Assembly: GCA_023386645.1 (NCBI GenBank)
Contig: JAEWJI010000010.1
Span: 1-64,000 of the forward strand
DNA length: 64,000 bases
From: Pseudomonadota bacterium
GTDB taxonomy: Bacteria > Pseudomonadota > Alphaproteobacteria > Caulobacterales > Caulobacteraceae
Direction: 5' to 3'
Shown here: one piece after another, positions 25,589 through 34,067 of the stretch
How positions within the stretch are numbered: position 1 is the first letter of the stretch
Layout of the letters: each line of letters opens with the position of its first letter
Position numbers and translations under genes: made by a program
Notes under the pieces: generated by a model
What the model was told of the DNA's origin: nothing
The model's database searches: none
The model's input: only the letters and a program-made list of their open reading frames with translations

Positions 25589-26103
25589 CGGAAGCGCACG
25601 TCGCCGTCATCGAACCGCTGGATCAGCCAGTCGGCGCAGGGGAACAGAAGAAGGGTGGGCGCCACCTGCCCGACGAGAGCCAGCAGGCTGGGCGGCGTCC
25701 CCACGTCCAGGGTGACGATCAAATACGCCGTCACGAAGGCCAGGGCCACGCACAGGCAATAGACGGTGAACAGCATGCGGGTCTCCTGCCCCGCGAGCAG
25801 GTTCCGGCACGCCAGGACCACCGCATAGACCAGGAGCAGTGACAGGGCCCAAAGGCCCAGCGGCCCGCCCCAGAAGAGGTCCAGGAACAGGCCGAGCAGG
25901 AAGACCATGGCCGGCGCCAGCATCGACGGCCGAATCAGGGCCCAGGCGTAGGCCAGGACCAGCGGGATGACGGGCTCGGGCAGCTGGAGGCCGAACAGCT
26001 CCACCGGCGTGCCTAGAACGATCGTCGCCGCCACGGCCAGCAGGGACGGATAGACGATCCACTGCATGGGCCCAACGACACGGACCGCGACTGGCCGTCT
26101 CAT
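25585..26103 (-). CDS. mreD: Rod-shape-determining protein MreD
   Basis: The 172-residue start (ATG at 26103, overlapping the mreC stop as ATGA) is preferred to a long upstream extension that lies inside mreC in another frame. The protein begins MRRPVAVRVVGPMQWIVYPS and has about five membrane helices, as expected for MreD. MreD sits in the inner membrane and is part of the elongasome. It is the least conserved Mre protein, so context carries much of the assignment. Confidence 0.92.
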   Translation of the reverse strand: MRRPVAVRVVGPMQWIVYPSLLAVAATIVLGTPVELFGLQLPEPVIPLVLAYAWALIRPSMLAPAMVFLLGLFLDLFWGGPLGLWALSLLLVYAVVLACRNLLAGQETRMLFTVYCLCVALAFVTAYLIVTLDVGTPPSLLALVGQVAPTLLLFPCADWLIQRFDDGDVRFR

Positions 26104-27146
26104 CGGGGAGCAGCGGCTGGCGTGGAAGGCGCCGCTTGGGCCGGGGCGGGCGCGCGCGTCGGCGCTGCGGCGCGATCCCCGGTCGACTGGCTCTGTCGTC
26201 GGGCTGCCGCGTCGCGGATGGCGGCGGCCTGATCGGGCGACGGGGCGGGCGCGGACGCCAACCCCGCCAGCGGCGGCGCATTCAGAGCCTCGGGGTCCAC
26301 CAGCTGCCCGAAGTCCTGGAACAGCATGACCCGCACGAAGTCGATCGCGCCTCGATCGGAGAACAGCTTGACCCGCCATGAGCCGTCGATGCCCTTGGCC
26401 GCGACTCCGATCGGCACGCCGCGCGGAATGCCGCCCCCGTCGCCAGAGGTCAGGATGCGATCTCCCGCCTGGACGGAGCCCGCGCCACGCACATATTCCA
26501 GACGCGGATTACCCGAGCCGTCGCCGGTCAGAATGGCGCGCGCGTCGGACCGATCGACCAGCACTGGCGTCCGGCTGGACACGTCGGTGAGCAACAGCAG
26601 CCGGCTGACGCCGCCCGTCGTCCCGATGATGCGGCCGACCAGCCCATGTTCATTGACGACCGGGTTCCCGACGCGCACGCCCTTGGCCGAGCCGACGTCC
26701 AGCAGGCGGGCGTTGGCGAACGGCCCCCGGGAGTCGGAGATCGAGCGCGCGGTGACCATGGCCACCGCCGGCTCGGTGCGCAGGCCCAGCATGGCCTCGT
26801 AGCGGGCGTTGACGTTCTTCAGCGCGATCGCCTGGTCCCGCCACGGCTGGAGTTCGGCCACCTGTCGCCGAAGCCGCCGGTTCTCGGACACGGCGAAGAA
26901 ATAGCCTTTCACATAGTCGCTGGCCGCTCCGGTCCAGCGCACGGGCGCGGCGAGGACGCCGCCGACCGGACCCACCACGGTCTCGAATCCTCCACGAACC
27001 GGGTCCCGGCCTCCCTGTCCCACCGTCTCGCGACGATCGCCGAGCAGCAGAAGGATCGAGGCGACCACGCCCACGACCACGACCACCGCGGCGGTCCACG
27101 CCAGCGGCACCTTCAGGTTCTCGAACGGTCCGTCGCGAAACGCCAC
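26100..27146 (-). CDS. mreC: Rod-shape-determining protein MreC
   Basis: The 348-residue protein begins at a GTG. One membrane helix (about 16-34: TAAVVVVVGVVASILLLLGD) is followed by a coiled-coil stretch (SENRRLRRQVAELQPW) and the paired beta-barrel periplasmic domain (VGNPVVNEHGLVGRIIGTTG, LTDVSSRTPVLVDRSDARAI). The last ~70 residues are an Ala/Pro-rich tail. MreC bridges MreB/RodA and PBP2 and activates PBP2. It lies 140 bases downstream of mreB; I see no clear terminator in that gap. Confidence 0.96.
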   Translation of the reverse strand: MAFRDGPFENLKVPLAWTAAVVVVVGVVASILLLLGDRRETVGQGGRDPVRGGFETVVGPVGGVLAAPVRWTGAASDYVKGYFFAVSENRRLRRQVAELQPWRDQAIALKNVNARYEAMLGLRTEPAVAMVTARSISDSRGPFANARLLDVGSAKGVRVGNPVVNEHGLVGRIIGTTGGVSRLLLLTDVSSRTPVLVDRSDARAILTGDGSGNPRLEYVRGAGSVQAGDRILTSGDGGGIPRGVPIGVAAKGIDGSWRVKLFSDRGAIDFVRVMLFQDFGQLVDPEALNAPPLAGLASAPAPSPDQAAAIRDAAARRQSQSTGDRAAAPTRAPAPAQAAPSTPAAAPR

Positions 27147-27286
27147 GGCCAGCCTTCCAGCAAGAGGAATGGAATCGGCGGGACGCCCCCCGTCGATCTC
27201 GCCAGCCTATCGCAAAATCCGGACCAGTTGGAAACCGGTGCGAACGCCGGAGTCACAAGGATTTGCAGCTACGCTTGAACTCGGGG

Positions 27287-28327
27287 TCAGAGCGCGGAAT
27301 CGAGCACGCCCTTCATCCAGCGCGGATGCTCCAGCACGCGGCCGCAGCCGATGGCGACGCACGACAGCGGATCGTCCGCGACGGAGACCGGCAGACCGGT
27401 GTGATCGCGGATCTCCGCGTCCAGGCCACGCAGCAGCGCCCCGCCGCCGGTCAGCATGATGCCCTTGTCGGCGATGTCGGCGGCCAGTTCCGGCGGGGTG
27501 GCTTCGAGCGCCACCTTCACGGCGTCGATGATCTGGGTCACCGGCTCGGCCAGGGCTTCCGCCGCCTGGCGCTCGCTGATGCGCACTTCGCGCGGCACGC
27601 CCTGCATCAGGTCGCGGCCCTTGACTTCGATCGACAGGCCTTCGCCATCCGGCGGGATGCGCGCGGTGCCGATGTCCTTCTTGATGCGCTCGGCGGTGGT
27701 CTCGCCGATCAGCAGGTTATGGTTGCGGCGCATGTAGCTGATGATCGAGTCATCCATCTTGTCGCCGCCGACGCGGACCGACCGCGAATAGACGATGCCC
27801 GACAGCGACAGAACGGCCACCTCGGTGGTGCCGCCGCCGATGTCGACAACCATGGAACCGGTCGGCTCGTGGATCGGCAGGCCCGCGCCGATCGCGGCCG
27901 CCATCGGCTCGTCGATCAGGCCGACGCGGCGGGCTGAAGCGTTCAGGCAGGAATCGTTGATCGCGCGCCGCTCCACCGCCGTGGCGCCCGAGGGCACGCA
28001 GACGATGATCTTGGGGTTCACGAAGCCCTTGCGGTTATGAACCTTGCGGATGAAGTGCTTGATCATCTCCTCGGCGACTTCGAAGTCGGCGATGACCCCG
28101 TCGCGCATCGGACGGATGGCTTCCATGTGGCCCGGCGTGCGGCCCAGCATCTGCTTGGCCTCGATGCCCACGGCGTGGACGATCTTGCGCCCGCCGACGT
28201 TGCGCAGCGCCACCACCGACGGCTCATTCAGGACGATGCCCTTGCCCTTCATGTAGATGAGGGTGTTGGCGGTCCCGAGGTCCATCGCGATGTCGTTGGA
28301 GATGGCGCCGAAGAGGGAGAAGCTCAT
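27287..28327 (-). CDS. mreB: Actin-like rod-shape protein MreB
   Basis: MreB forms membrane-bound filaments that guide elongation. The 346-residue protein shows the actin-fold nucleotide motifs: AMDLGTANTLIYMKG (phosphate 1), MVVDIGGGTTEVAVLS (phosphate 2), and MLTGGGALLRGLD (adenosine). The N-terminal MSFSLFGAIS may be a short membrane-targeting helix. It is the first gene of the cluster. The ~200 bases upstream (28328-28529) hold no gene that I can support and should contain its promoter. Confidence 0.98.
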   Translation of the reverse strand: MSFSLFGAISNDIAMDLGTANTLIYMKGKGIVLNEPSVVALRNVGGRKIVHAVGIEAKQMLGRTPGHMEAIRPMRDGVIADFEVAEEMIKHFIRKVHNRKGFVNPKIIVCVPSGATAVERRAINDSCLNASARRVGLIDEPMAAAIGAGLPIHEPTGSMVVDIGGGTTEVAVLSLSGIVYSRSVRVGGDKMDDSIISYMRRNHNLLIGETTAERIKKDIGTARIPPDGEGLSIEVKGRDLMQGVPREVRISERQAAEALAEPVTQIIDAVKVALEATPPELAADIADKGIMLTGGGALLRGLDAEIRDHTGLPVSVADDPLSCVAIGCGRVLEHPRWMKGVLDSAL

Positions 28328-28529
28328 AGGGGTCGGGTACCGTTTGGTTCGGGCCTTTTGGAGGCGGCTTGATCTGAGGTCCGCTCAGCGACGCCTAGCC
28401 TGAAGCGCATCCGCATACGCTCCGGGCGTGCCGACATCCTCGCCGTCCAGACTTCGGCCCGTTTGCCCCCATGCCAAGGCGAACGCAAGTCCCCGGCGCC
28501 CGGCCTTTTCCGGCCAAGCTTTAAGGCGA

Positions 28530-28895
28530 TCAGTCCAGGGCGATATTGAACACGCCAGCGCAGGCCTCGAACATCTGCTGAGCCTCGTCATCCGACGCCC
28601 GGCCGAGCATATCCCGAGCGTAGCTGTCCTCGGTCTGGCGATGCTCATCCGTGTAGTTCCTGGCCGTCATCTGGCGGTCCGCCTCCTCTCGGGCCCGAGT
28701 CTCCAGCTGGTCCAGCGCCTCCCAGATCGCGCGCTCGCTATCGGTCGCGGGCGTGGTCTCGCCGAAGTAGTTCTTCTTTCCAGCCCAGCCGATCAGCGAG
28801 CAGGCGACGATCTCGGTGATGCTCAGGTCCTCCAGCGTCATGGTCTGGGGCGTGGCCTGAGACAGGACGGCGGCGGCGAGAAGGGCGCTGAGCAT
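28530..28895 (-). CDS. Small exported protein of unknown function (121 aa)
   Basis: The protein begins with a short hydrophobic leader (MLSALLAAAVLSQATPQ) that looks like a signal peptide. The rest is helical and acidic, with two Cys (IVACSLIGW and FEACAGVFN) that could form a disulfide in the periplasm. The middle is rich in Glu, Arg and Asp (LDQLETRAREEADRQM). No family recognised. It lies between mreB and a GST gene, all on the minus strand, with about 70 bases before the GST stop. Confidence 0.65.
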   Translation of the reverse strand: MLSALLAAAVLSQATPQTMTLEDLSITEIVACSLIGWAGKKNYFGETTPATDSERAIWEALDQLETRAREEADRQMTARNYTDEHRQTEDSYARDMLGRASDDEAQQMFEACAGVFNIALD

Positions 28896-28964
28896 GGTTC
28901 GAGCTCCGATGGTCTCCCATCATGCCCGAGAGGCGCGCGCCCCCTCACCTCCCGAACCTGACGG

Positions 28965-29582
28965 TCAGGCGGCCTCCAGCCCCTCGGCCGCCAGCATCCG
29001 CTTGACCGCCTCGCGCGCCTGGACGGCATCGAGGTGGGCGTTGAGCTTTGGATAGCGCGCGGGGTCCAACAGGCCGGCCTGACGCGCCCAGCGATCGAAC
29101 ACCATCAGATAGTCGTCCGACAGGGTCCAGGTCTCGCCGAACACCCAAGGTCCCTCGACCAGGGACTGTTCAGCCAGATCCAGCTTGGAAAGGGCCTGAT
29201 CCGCCGCTTGCTCCTTGGCCTCGCCGTCGAGTGGCGGCCGGCTGAAAAGCAGCTTGCCGAGCGCAGGATGCAGAGATGAAGCCAACCAGCCGTTGAACGC
29301 GTTGAAGCGCGCGAAGGCGTAGGGGTCGTCAACCGGCGCCAAGCCCTTGTCCGCATGGGTCTGGGCCACGAACGCCAGGATCGCGGCGTTCTGAGTGATG
29401 ACGCCTCGATCGGTCTCCAGCGCCGGCGTCACGCCCGCCGGGTTCACCTTCAGATATTCTGGTGTGCGCTGCTCACCCTTCTTCAGGTCGATCTTGACCA
29501 AATCGAACTCGGCGCCCGCTTCCTCGAGCGCGGCATGCGAGGCCATGGCGCAGGCGCCGGGCGAGTGAAACAGCTTCAGCAT
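28965..29582 (-). CDS. Glutathione S-transferase family protein
   Basis: The 205-residue protein has a thioredoxin-like N-terminal half beginning KLFHSPGACAMASH, the beta-class GST pattern with Ser/Cys near the glutathione thiol. Next come VNPAGVTPALETDRG (cis-Pro loop) and TQNAAILAFVA. The C-terminal half is all-helical, with GPWVFGETWTLSDDYLMVFD giving the GST N-capping box region. It conjugates or reduces substrates with glutathione in the cytoplasm; the substrate is unknown. Confidence 0.93.
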   Translation of the reverse strand: MLKLFHSPGACAMASHAALEEAGAEFDLVKIDLKKGEQRTPEYLKVNPAGVTPALETDRGVITQNAAILAFVAQTHADKGLAPVDDPYAFARFNAFNGWLASSLHPALGKLLFSRPPLDGEAKEQAADQALSKLDLAEQSLVEGPWVFGETWTLSDDYLMVFDRWARQAGLLDPARYPKLNAHLDAVQAREAVKRMLAAEGLEAA

Positions 29583-29628
29583 GGGTCGATCTCCAGATTT
29601 GCCGAGCTTATTTGTAACTCATTCTGTT

Positions 29629-30345
29629 TCAGTCAAGGCCCGCTGCGTGCTCCCGTCGCTTAACGAGCTCGCGCACGCCCAGCATCAAGGCCAACCAGGC
29701 CAAGGCCACCGCGGCCAATATCGCGGAGGTCCAGATCCCGTCGCCCCTCACCGCCGTCATGAACGAGCCGCCGAAGAAGGCGACCAGCGCCGTCTTGGGC
29801 AGCACCCCCATCGCGCACCCGGACAGGAAGCCGGTGAAGTTCGCGCGCGCCGCCCCGAAGGCCATGTTCACCACGATGAACGGCGCGGACGGGACGTTGC
29901 GGATGATGAAGCTGGCGTAGAAGGCGTTCCGGCCGACGAAGCGACGCAGCCGCTCCAGTGTCCGGCCACCGACGCGATCCAGCAGCCGCGCCGTAGGCCC
30001 TCGCCCCATCCAGTAGGTCACGCCCGCCGAAACGACCGTTGCCGCCCAGCTGTAGCCGAAACCCAGCCAAGGCCCGAAGGCGACGACGCAGGCCGCGATC
30101 AGGATGAACTGCGGAGCCCCCACGAACGCCGCCACGACGAACAACAGGACCGTCACCGCGAACGCCCATGGACTTCCGGCGTAGCCCTGCAGCCACGCCT
30201 CCATCCGATGCTCGGCCTCGAGGCCCAGCGAGCCCTTGCCCACCGCGAACAGCCCCGCCATCGCCGCCAGGAGCAGCGCCGTCGCCAGGAGCGCACGCCA
30301 CCGGCGAGCCTCCATGTTCAGGATGAAGTCGAGGATCGAGCGCAT
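29629..30345 (-). CDS. TVP38/TMEM64 (DedA-like) membrane protein
   Basis: The 238-residue protein has about six hydrophobic segments. The SNARE-associated/VTT core includes the re-entrant region FVGAPQFILIAACVVAFGPW, the Gly-rich YWMGRG, and the Arg-Pro-like element FIIRNVPSAPFIVVNMAFG with GVLPKTALVAFFGG. Relatives are linked to phospholipid scrambling or lipid carrier recycling. Divergent from the aminotransferase gene with 89 bases between starts. Confidence 0.88.
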   Translation of the reverse strand: MRSILDFILNMEARRWRALLATALLLAAMAGLFAVGKGSLGLEAEHRMEAWLQGYAGSPWAFAVTVLLFVVAAFVGAPQFILIAACVVAFGPWLGFGYSWAATVVSAGVTYWMGRGPTARLLDRVGGRTLERLRRFVGRNAFYASFIIRNVPSAPFIVVNMAFGAARANFTGFLSGCAMGVLPKTALVAFFGGSFMTAVRGDGIWTSAILAAVALAWLALMLGVRELVKRREHAAGLD

Positions 30346-30434
30346 CAGCCGAAAAGCTCCTGCCGGCCGCTCATTTGCACGCCCGCCCCCCCGCCCGTAA
30401 ACCTCCCGCCTGCCTTCCCGGTCGAGAGTCGTCC

Positions 30435-31640
30435 ATGTCGAACCTTCAGTCCGTCGCCCTGTCCCGGGTCAAGCCGAGCGCCACCCTGGCGGTGACGGCG
30501 CTGGCGCGGCAGCTGAAGCGCGAGGGCCGCGACGTGCTCGGCCTGGGAGCCGGCGAACCGGACTTCGACACCCCCGAGAACATCAAGCAGGCCGCGATCG
30601 ACGCGATCCGTCGGGGCGAGACCAAATACACCGACGCCGACGGCATGCCCGAACTGAAGGCCGCCGTTTCGGCCAAGTTCGCGCGCGAGAACGGCCTGAC
30701 CTACGGCGTGGACCAGATCCACATCGCCACCGGGGGCAAGGCGGTGATCTTCAACGCTCTGCTGGCCACCCTCTCGCCCGGCGACGAAGTGATTGTGCCC
30801 GCGCCCTACTGGGTGTCGTACCCCGACATGGTCCTGCTGGCCGGCGGGGAGCCGGTCACCGTGGTTGGCCAGGAGTCAGACGGGTTCAAACTCAAGCCCG
30901 GGGTGCTGGAAGGCGCGATCACGCCGCGCACGCGATGGCTGATCCTCAACTCGCCGTCGAACCCCACTGGCGCCGCCTACACGCGGGTCGAACTCGAGGC
31001 CCTGGCCGAGGTCCTTCGTCGTCACCCGCAGGTGTGGGTGCTGACCGACGACATGTACGAGCACCTGATCTACGGCGACTTCGAATACGTCACGATCGCC
31101 CAGGCGGCTCCGGACCTGATCGAACGCGTCCTGACCGTCAACGGCGTGTCCAAGGCGTATGCGATGACCGGCTGGCGCATCGGCTATGCTGGCGGGCCCA
31201 AGCCCCTGATCGACTTGATGCGTAAGGTCGCGGGTCAGACCACGTCCAATCCGTCGTCCATCAGCCAGTGGGCTGCGGTCGAGGCCCTGAACGGCCCCCA
31301 GGATTTCATCCTCGAGCGCGCACGCGCCTTCGAGGCCCGCCGTGATCTGGTGGTTTCCATGCTGAACCAGGCGTCCGGCGTCCGTTGCCCCACCCCGGAG
31401 GGGGCCTTCTACGTCTATCCCTCCATCGAGGACGTGATCGGCAAACGCACCGAGGACGGGACCGTCATCGACGGCGACGAGACCTTCACCTCCGCCCTCC
31501 TGGCCTCCGAGGGCGTCGCCGTCGTCCAGGGCTCCGCCTTCGGCCTCAGCCCGTATTTCCGGGTCAGCTACGCCACATCCGAAGACGTGCTGGAGGAGGC
31601 TTGCCGCCGCATCCAGCGCTTCTGCGCAGGCTTGCGCTGA
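30435..31640 (+). CDS. Class I aminotransferase (aspartate aminotransferase type)
   Basis: The start MSNLQSVALSRVKPSATLAV is chosen over an upstream Pro-rich extension because the family starts here. In 401 residues the PLP-dependent fold type I signatures are clear: LGAGEPDFDTP, LILNSPSNPTGAAY with substrate-binding Asn, LTDDMYEHLIY, the PLP Lys in NGVSKAYAMTGWRIGY, and the carboxylate-binding Arg in YFRVSYATS. This is the AspC/Ib-type enzyme common in alphaproteobacteria, sometimes also prephenate-active. Its TGA directly abuts the stop of the converging prenyltransferase. Confidence 0.92.
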   Translation: MSNLQSVALSRVKPSATLAVTALARQLKREGRDVLGLGAGEPDFDTPENIKQAAIDAIRRGETKYTDADGMPELKAAVSAKFARENGLTYGVDQIHIATGGKAVIFNALLATLSPGDEVIVPAPYWVSYPDMVLLAGGEPVTVVGQESDGFKLKPGVLEGAITPRTRWLILNSPSNPTGAAYTRVELEALAEVLRRHPQVWVLTDDMYEHLIYGDFEYVTIAQAAPDLIERVLTVNGVSKAYAMTGWRIGYAGGPKPLIDLMRKVAGQTTSNPSSISQWAAVEALNGPQDFILERARAFEARRDLVVSMLNQASGVRCPTPEGAFYVYPSIEDVIGKRTEDGTVIDGDETFTSALLASEGVAVVQGSAFGLSPYFRVSYATSEDVLEEACRRIQRFCAGLR

Positions 31641-32750
31641 TCAGGCCGCGCGGCTGACGGCGAAGTCCGCGAGGTCGCGGAGCGCCGCGCGCCAGGGCGT
31701 AGCGGGCACGTCGTCGAGGGCGGCCTTGGCGGCGTCCGCGTAGTCCCCGGCCAGATCGAGGGTGGCGCTAACGGCCCCGGTGCCCAGGATCAGCTCCCTC
31801 GCACGGCGGAAATCATCCTCGGAGCGCTCGCCCCGGGTGATTGTCCGCTCCCAGAAGGCGTCCTCGCGGCCCCTCGTGCGCTGTACGGCCAACAGCAGCG
31901 GCAGGGTGACCTTGCCCTCGCCGAAATCGTCGCCCGCGTTCTTGCCCAGCGCTGTCGACGCTCCCCCATAATCCAGGGCGTCGTCCGCGAGCTGGAAGGC
32001 GATGCCCAGGTTCAGGCCATAGGCTCGGAGCGCCGCCACCTGCGAATCCGACGCTCCTGATCCCACGGCTCCCGCCTCGGCGGCCGCTGCGAACAACTCA
32101 GCGGTCTTGGCGGTCACGATCCGCAGATAGGTCTCGCGATCCAGATTCAGGTCGTGCGCCCGGGTCAGCTGCAGCACCTCGCCTTCGGCGATGACGCTGG
32201 AGGCGCGGGCCAGGATGCCCAGCGCCCGAACGCTCTCCGTCTCGACCATCAGTTCGAAGGCGCGGGCGAACAGGAAATCACCGACCAGAACGCTGGAGGC
32301 CGAACCCCAGATCAGGTGAGCCGCGACCTTGCCCCTGCGCCGCTCCGACCCGTCGACGACGTCGTCGTGCAACAGGGTGGCGGTGTGGATGAACTCCACC
32401 GCCGCCGCCAGCTTCAGCGCCGCCTGGACCTCCCCTTCCACGACTCGCGCGGCGGCTACGGTCAGCAAGGGACGCAGGCGCTTGCCGCCCGCCGACACCA
32501 GGTGCTCGGCCAGGAGCGGGATGACGGGCACCGGCGACTGCATCCGCTCGAGGATCAGGGCGTCGACCGCCGCCATGTCGTCCCGGGCCAGCGCGGCCAG
32601 GGCCTCGACATCGCCGCGAGGGCGCTGGGCGGCGATGGTGACTGCGTCCAAGGAAGCGACTTTCTCGAAGACGGTCGGGCGAACCCGGACCGGAAAACCT
32701 CCGCCCCGGCTTGCTGCGGTGCGGCGGGCGGACAATGGTGGCCGGGCCAT
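31641..32750 (-). CDS. ispB: Polyprenyl diphosphate synthase (octaprenyl type)
   Basis: The enzyme elongates farnesyl diphosphate with isopentenyl units to make the ubiquinone side chain. Both Asp-rich motifs are present: LLHDDVVDGSERRRG and FQLADDALDYGG. GGKRLRPLL and the Lys-containing GKVTLPLLL add family support. The frame opens at ATG 32750 and gives 369 residues. The first ~35 residues are Arg-rich and not family-like, so the true start may be an internal TTG or GTG. It is divergent from a methyltransferase gene with only 15 bases between. Confidence 0.9.
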   Translation of the reverse strand: MARPPLSARRTAASRGGGFPVRVRPTVFEKVASLDAVTIAAQRPRGDVEALAALARDDMAAVDALILERMQSPVPVIPLLAEHLVSAGGKRLRPLLTVAAARVVEGEVQAALKLAAAVEFIHTATLLHDDVVDGSERRRGKVAAHLIWGSASSVLVGDFLFARAFELMVETESVRALGILARASSVIAEGEVLQLTRAHDLNLDRETYLRIVTAKTAELFAAAAEAGAVGSGASDSQVAALRAYGLNLGIAFQLADDALDYGGASTALGKNAGDDFGEGKVTLPLLLAVQRTRGREDAFWERTITRGERSEDDFRRARELILGTGAVSATLDLAGDYADAAKAALDDVPATPWRAALRDLADFAVSRAA

Positions 32751-32765
32751 GAAGGGTCAAGCCGC

Positions 32766-33512
32766 GTGACCGACGAGACCGTGACTGAGAACGCCCTTCT
32801 GGGGGGACGGGTTCGCCTGCGTCAGCCCGTGCGCGGCTATCGCGCGGGCATGGACGCAGCCGTGCTGGCCGCCGCCGTCGCCGCGCGGCCAGGCGAGCGG
32901 GTGCTGGAGGCCGGCTGCGGCGCCGGCGCGGTGCTCATGCAGGTCGCCGCACGACGACCGGGCGTGGAGCTCCTCGGGCTGGAACGCGACCCCGCCGCCG
33001 CCGCCCTGGCTCGCGAAAACGCCCTTCTGAACCAGATCGCGGACCGCTGCCGTATCCTTGAGGGCGATGTCGCGAACGGGTTTCGCGCCCTGGGCCTCGC
33101 GCCCGTCGACTGGACGATCGCCAATCCTCCCTTCTTCGACGATCCGTCGGCCCTGCGCGCTCCGCACCCGGCCAAGGCCGGCGCCTGGATGGCTGACGAC
33201 GGCTTGCAAACCTGGGTCTCCTTCCTCTTGAAGGCCACGCGCGAGGGCGGTCGGATCGCGATCATCCACCGCGCAGACAGGTTGGCCGATCTCCTGGCCT
33301 TGCTGCAGCCAAAGGCCGGCGGCGCCGAGATCAGGGCCGTCCACCCCTTCGCCGATCAGCCGGCGAAAAGGGTCCTGGTCACCGCGACCAAGGCTGGCCG
33401 CGCACCGCTTCGCATGCTGCCGCCGCTCATCCTGCACGATCGTTCAGGGGCTAAACACACCCCCGAGGCCGAGGCCATTCTGCGGGGAGAGGCGGACTTG
33501 TGCGGACCATAA
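32766..33512 (+). CDS. TrmN6-like tRNA1(Val) adenine methyltransferase
   Basis: The GTG at 32766 gives 248 residues, with the family start TENALLGGRVRLRQPVRGYR; a longer upstream frame is antisense to ispB. The Rossmann methyltransferase has motif I VLEAGCGAGAVLMQVA, the acidic strand LGLERD, and the catalytic IANPPFFD, the N-P-P-F tetrapeptide of N6-adenine methyltransferases. In E. coli the homologue (YfiC) makes m6A37 in tRNA1(Val). Alphaproteobacterial genomes often pair this gene divergently with ispB, as here. Confidence 0.85.
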   Translation: MTDETVTENALLGGRVRLRQPVRGYRAGMDAAVLAAAVAARPGERVLEAGCGAGAVLMQVAARRPGVELLGLERDPAAAALARENALLNQIADRCRILEGDVANGFRALGLAPVDWTIANPPFFDDPSALRAPHPAKAGAWMADDGLQTWVSFLLKATREGGRIAIIHRADRLADLLALLQPKAGGAEIRAVHPFADQPAKRVLVTATKAGRAPLRMLPPLILHDRSGAKHTPEAEAILRGEADLCGP

Positions 33513-33539
33513 AGAGTCGGCGCCCAAGGTCGCTCAAGG

Positions 33540-34052
33540 CTAGGTCCCAGGCGCGTCGGCCGAGCCGATGAACCGCTGCTCCTGCGCGCGTTGGTAGGCG
33601 TCGCGGGCGCTCTGACGGGGGATATCGGCGCCCAGCTGGGCCACCTGTTCGGTCCAGACCTCAGCGAGCCTCCCAACGGTTTCCGGGATCCAGCAGGCCG
33701 GCTGCTGGCGCGCCCAGTTCTGGAGCGACACGGCGTTGAAGACGAGCAGCATCACCGTGGCGAACACGATCGCGCGGCTGGTCCAGCGCCGGTCCCGCGC
33801 GGCCAGCCCTTCCTCGTCCGGCGGAGGACCGGGTGGAAATGCGAACCGCCCGAGCGCGGCTATGGGCGCGGCGATCGGATGCTCCCGCGCTGGCAGGTCG
33901 TGGGCGTCCGCTCCCTGGTTCCAGTCGGACGGGGGATCCTCGGAGGCTTCCGCGATTGGATCCGACTGTAGCGGCGGAAAGGGCGAGAACCCGGGCGCGG
34001 TCGGGAAGGGCGCGGGCTCCTGCTCGGGATGATCTTCGGGATGGTCGCTCAT
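33540..34052 (-). CDS. Single-pass membrane protein at the end of the MBOAT operon
   Basis: I do not recognise this 170-residue protein. The first ~85 residues are Pro/Glu/Asp-rich and probably disordered in the cytoplasm. One membrane helix follows a basic patch (RRWTSRAIVFATVMLLVFNA, about residues 88-108). About 60 residues lie on the other side with one Cys (QPACWIPE). It follows the MBOAT gene by 15 bases on the same strand and is likely co-transcribed. Confidence 0.65.
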   Translation of the reverse strand: MSDHPEDHPEQEPAPFPTAPGFSPFPPLQSDPIAEASEDPPSDWNQGADAHDLPAREHPIAAPIAALGRFAFPPGPPPDEEGLAARDRRWTSRAIVFATVMLLVFNAVSLQNWARQQPACWIPETVGRLAEVWTEQVAQLGADIPRQSARDAYQRAQEQRFIGSADAPGT

Positions 34053-34067
34053 CTTCCGGTCGACGCC

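Noticed and set aside
26104..26379. N-terminal extension of mreD
   Set aside because: It overlaps mreC in another frame and is Arg/Gly/Pro-rich; ATG 26103 overlaps the mreC stop by ATGA.
32154..32765. N-terminal extension of the TrmN6-like methyltransferase
   Set aside because: It is antisense to ispB and lacks family similarity; the GTG at 32766 gives the expected start.
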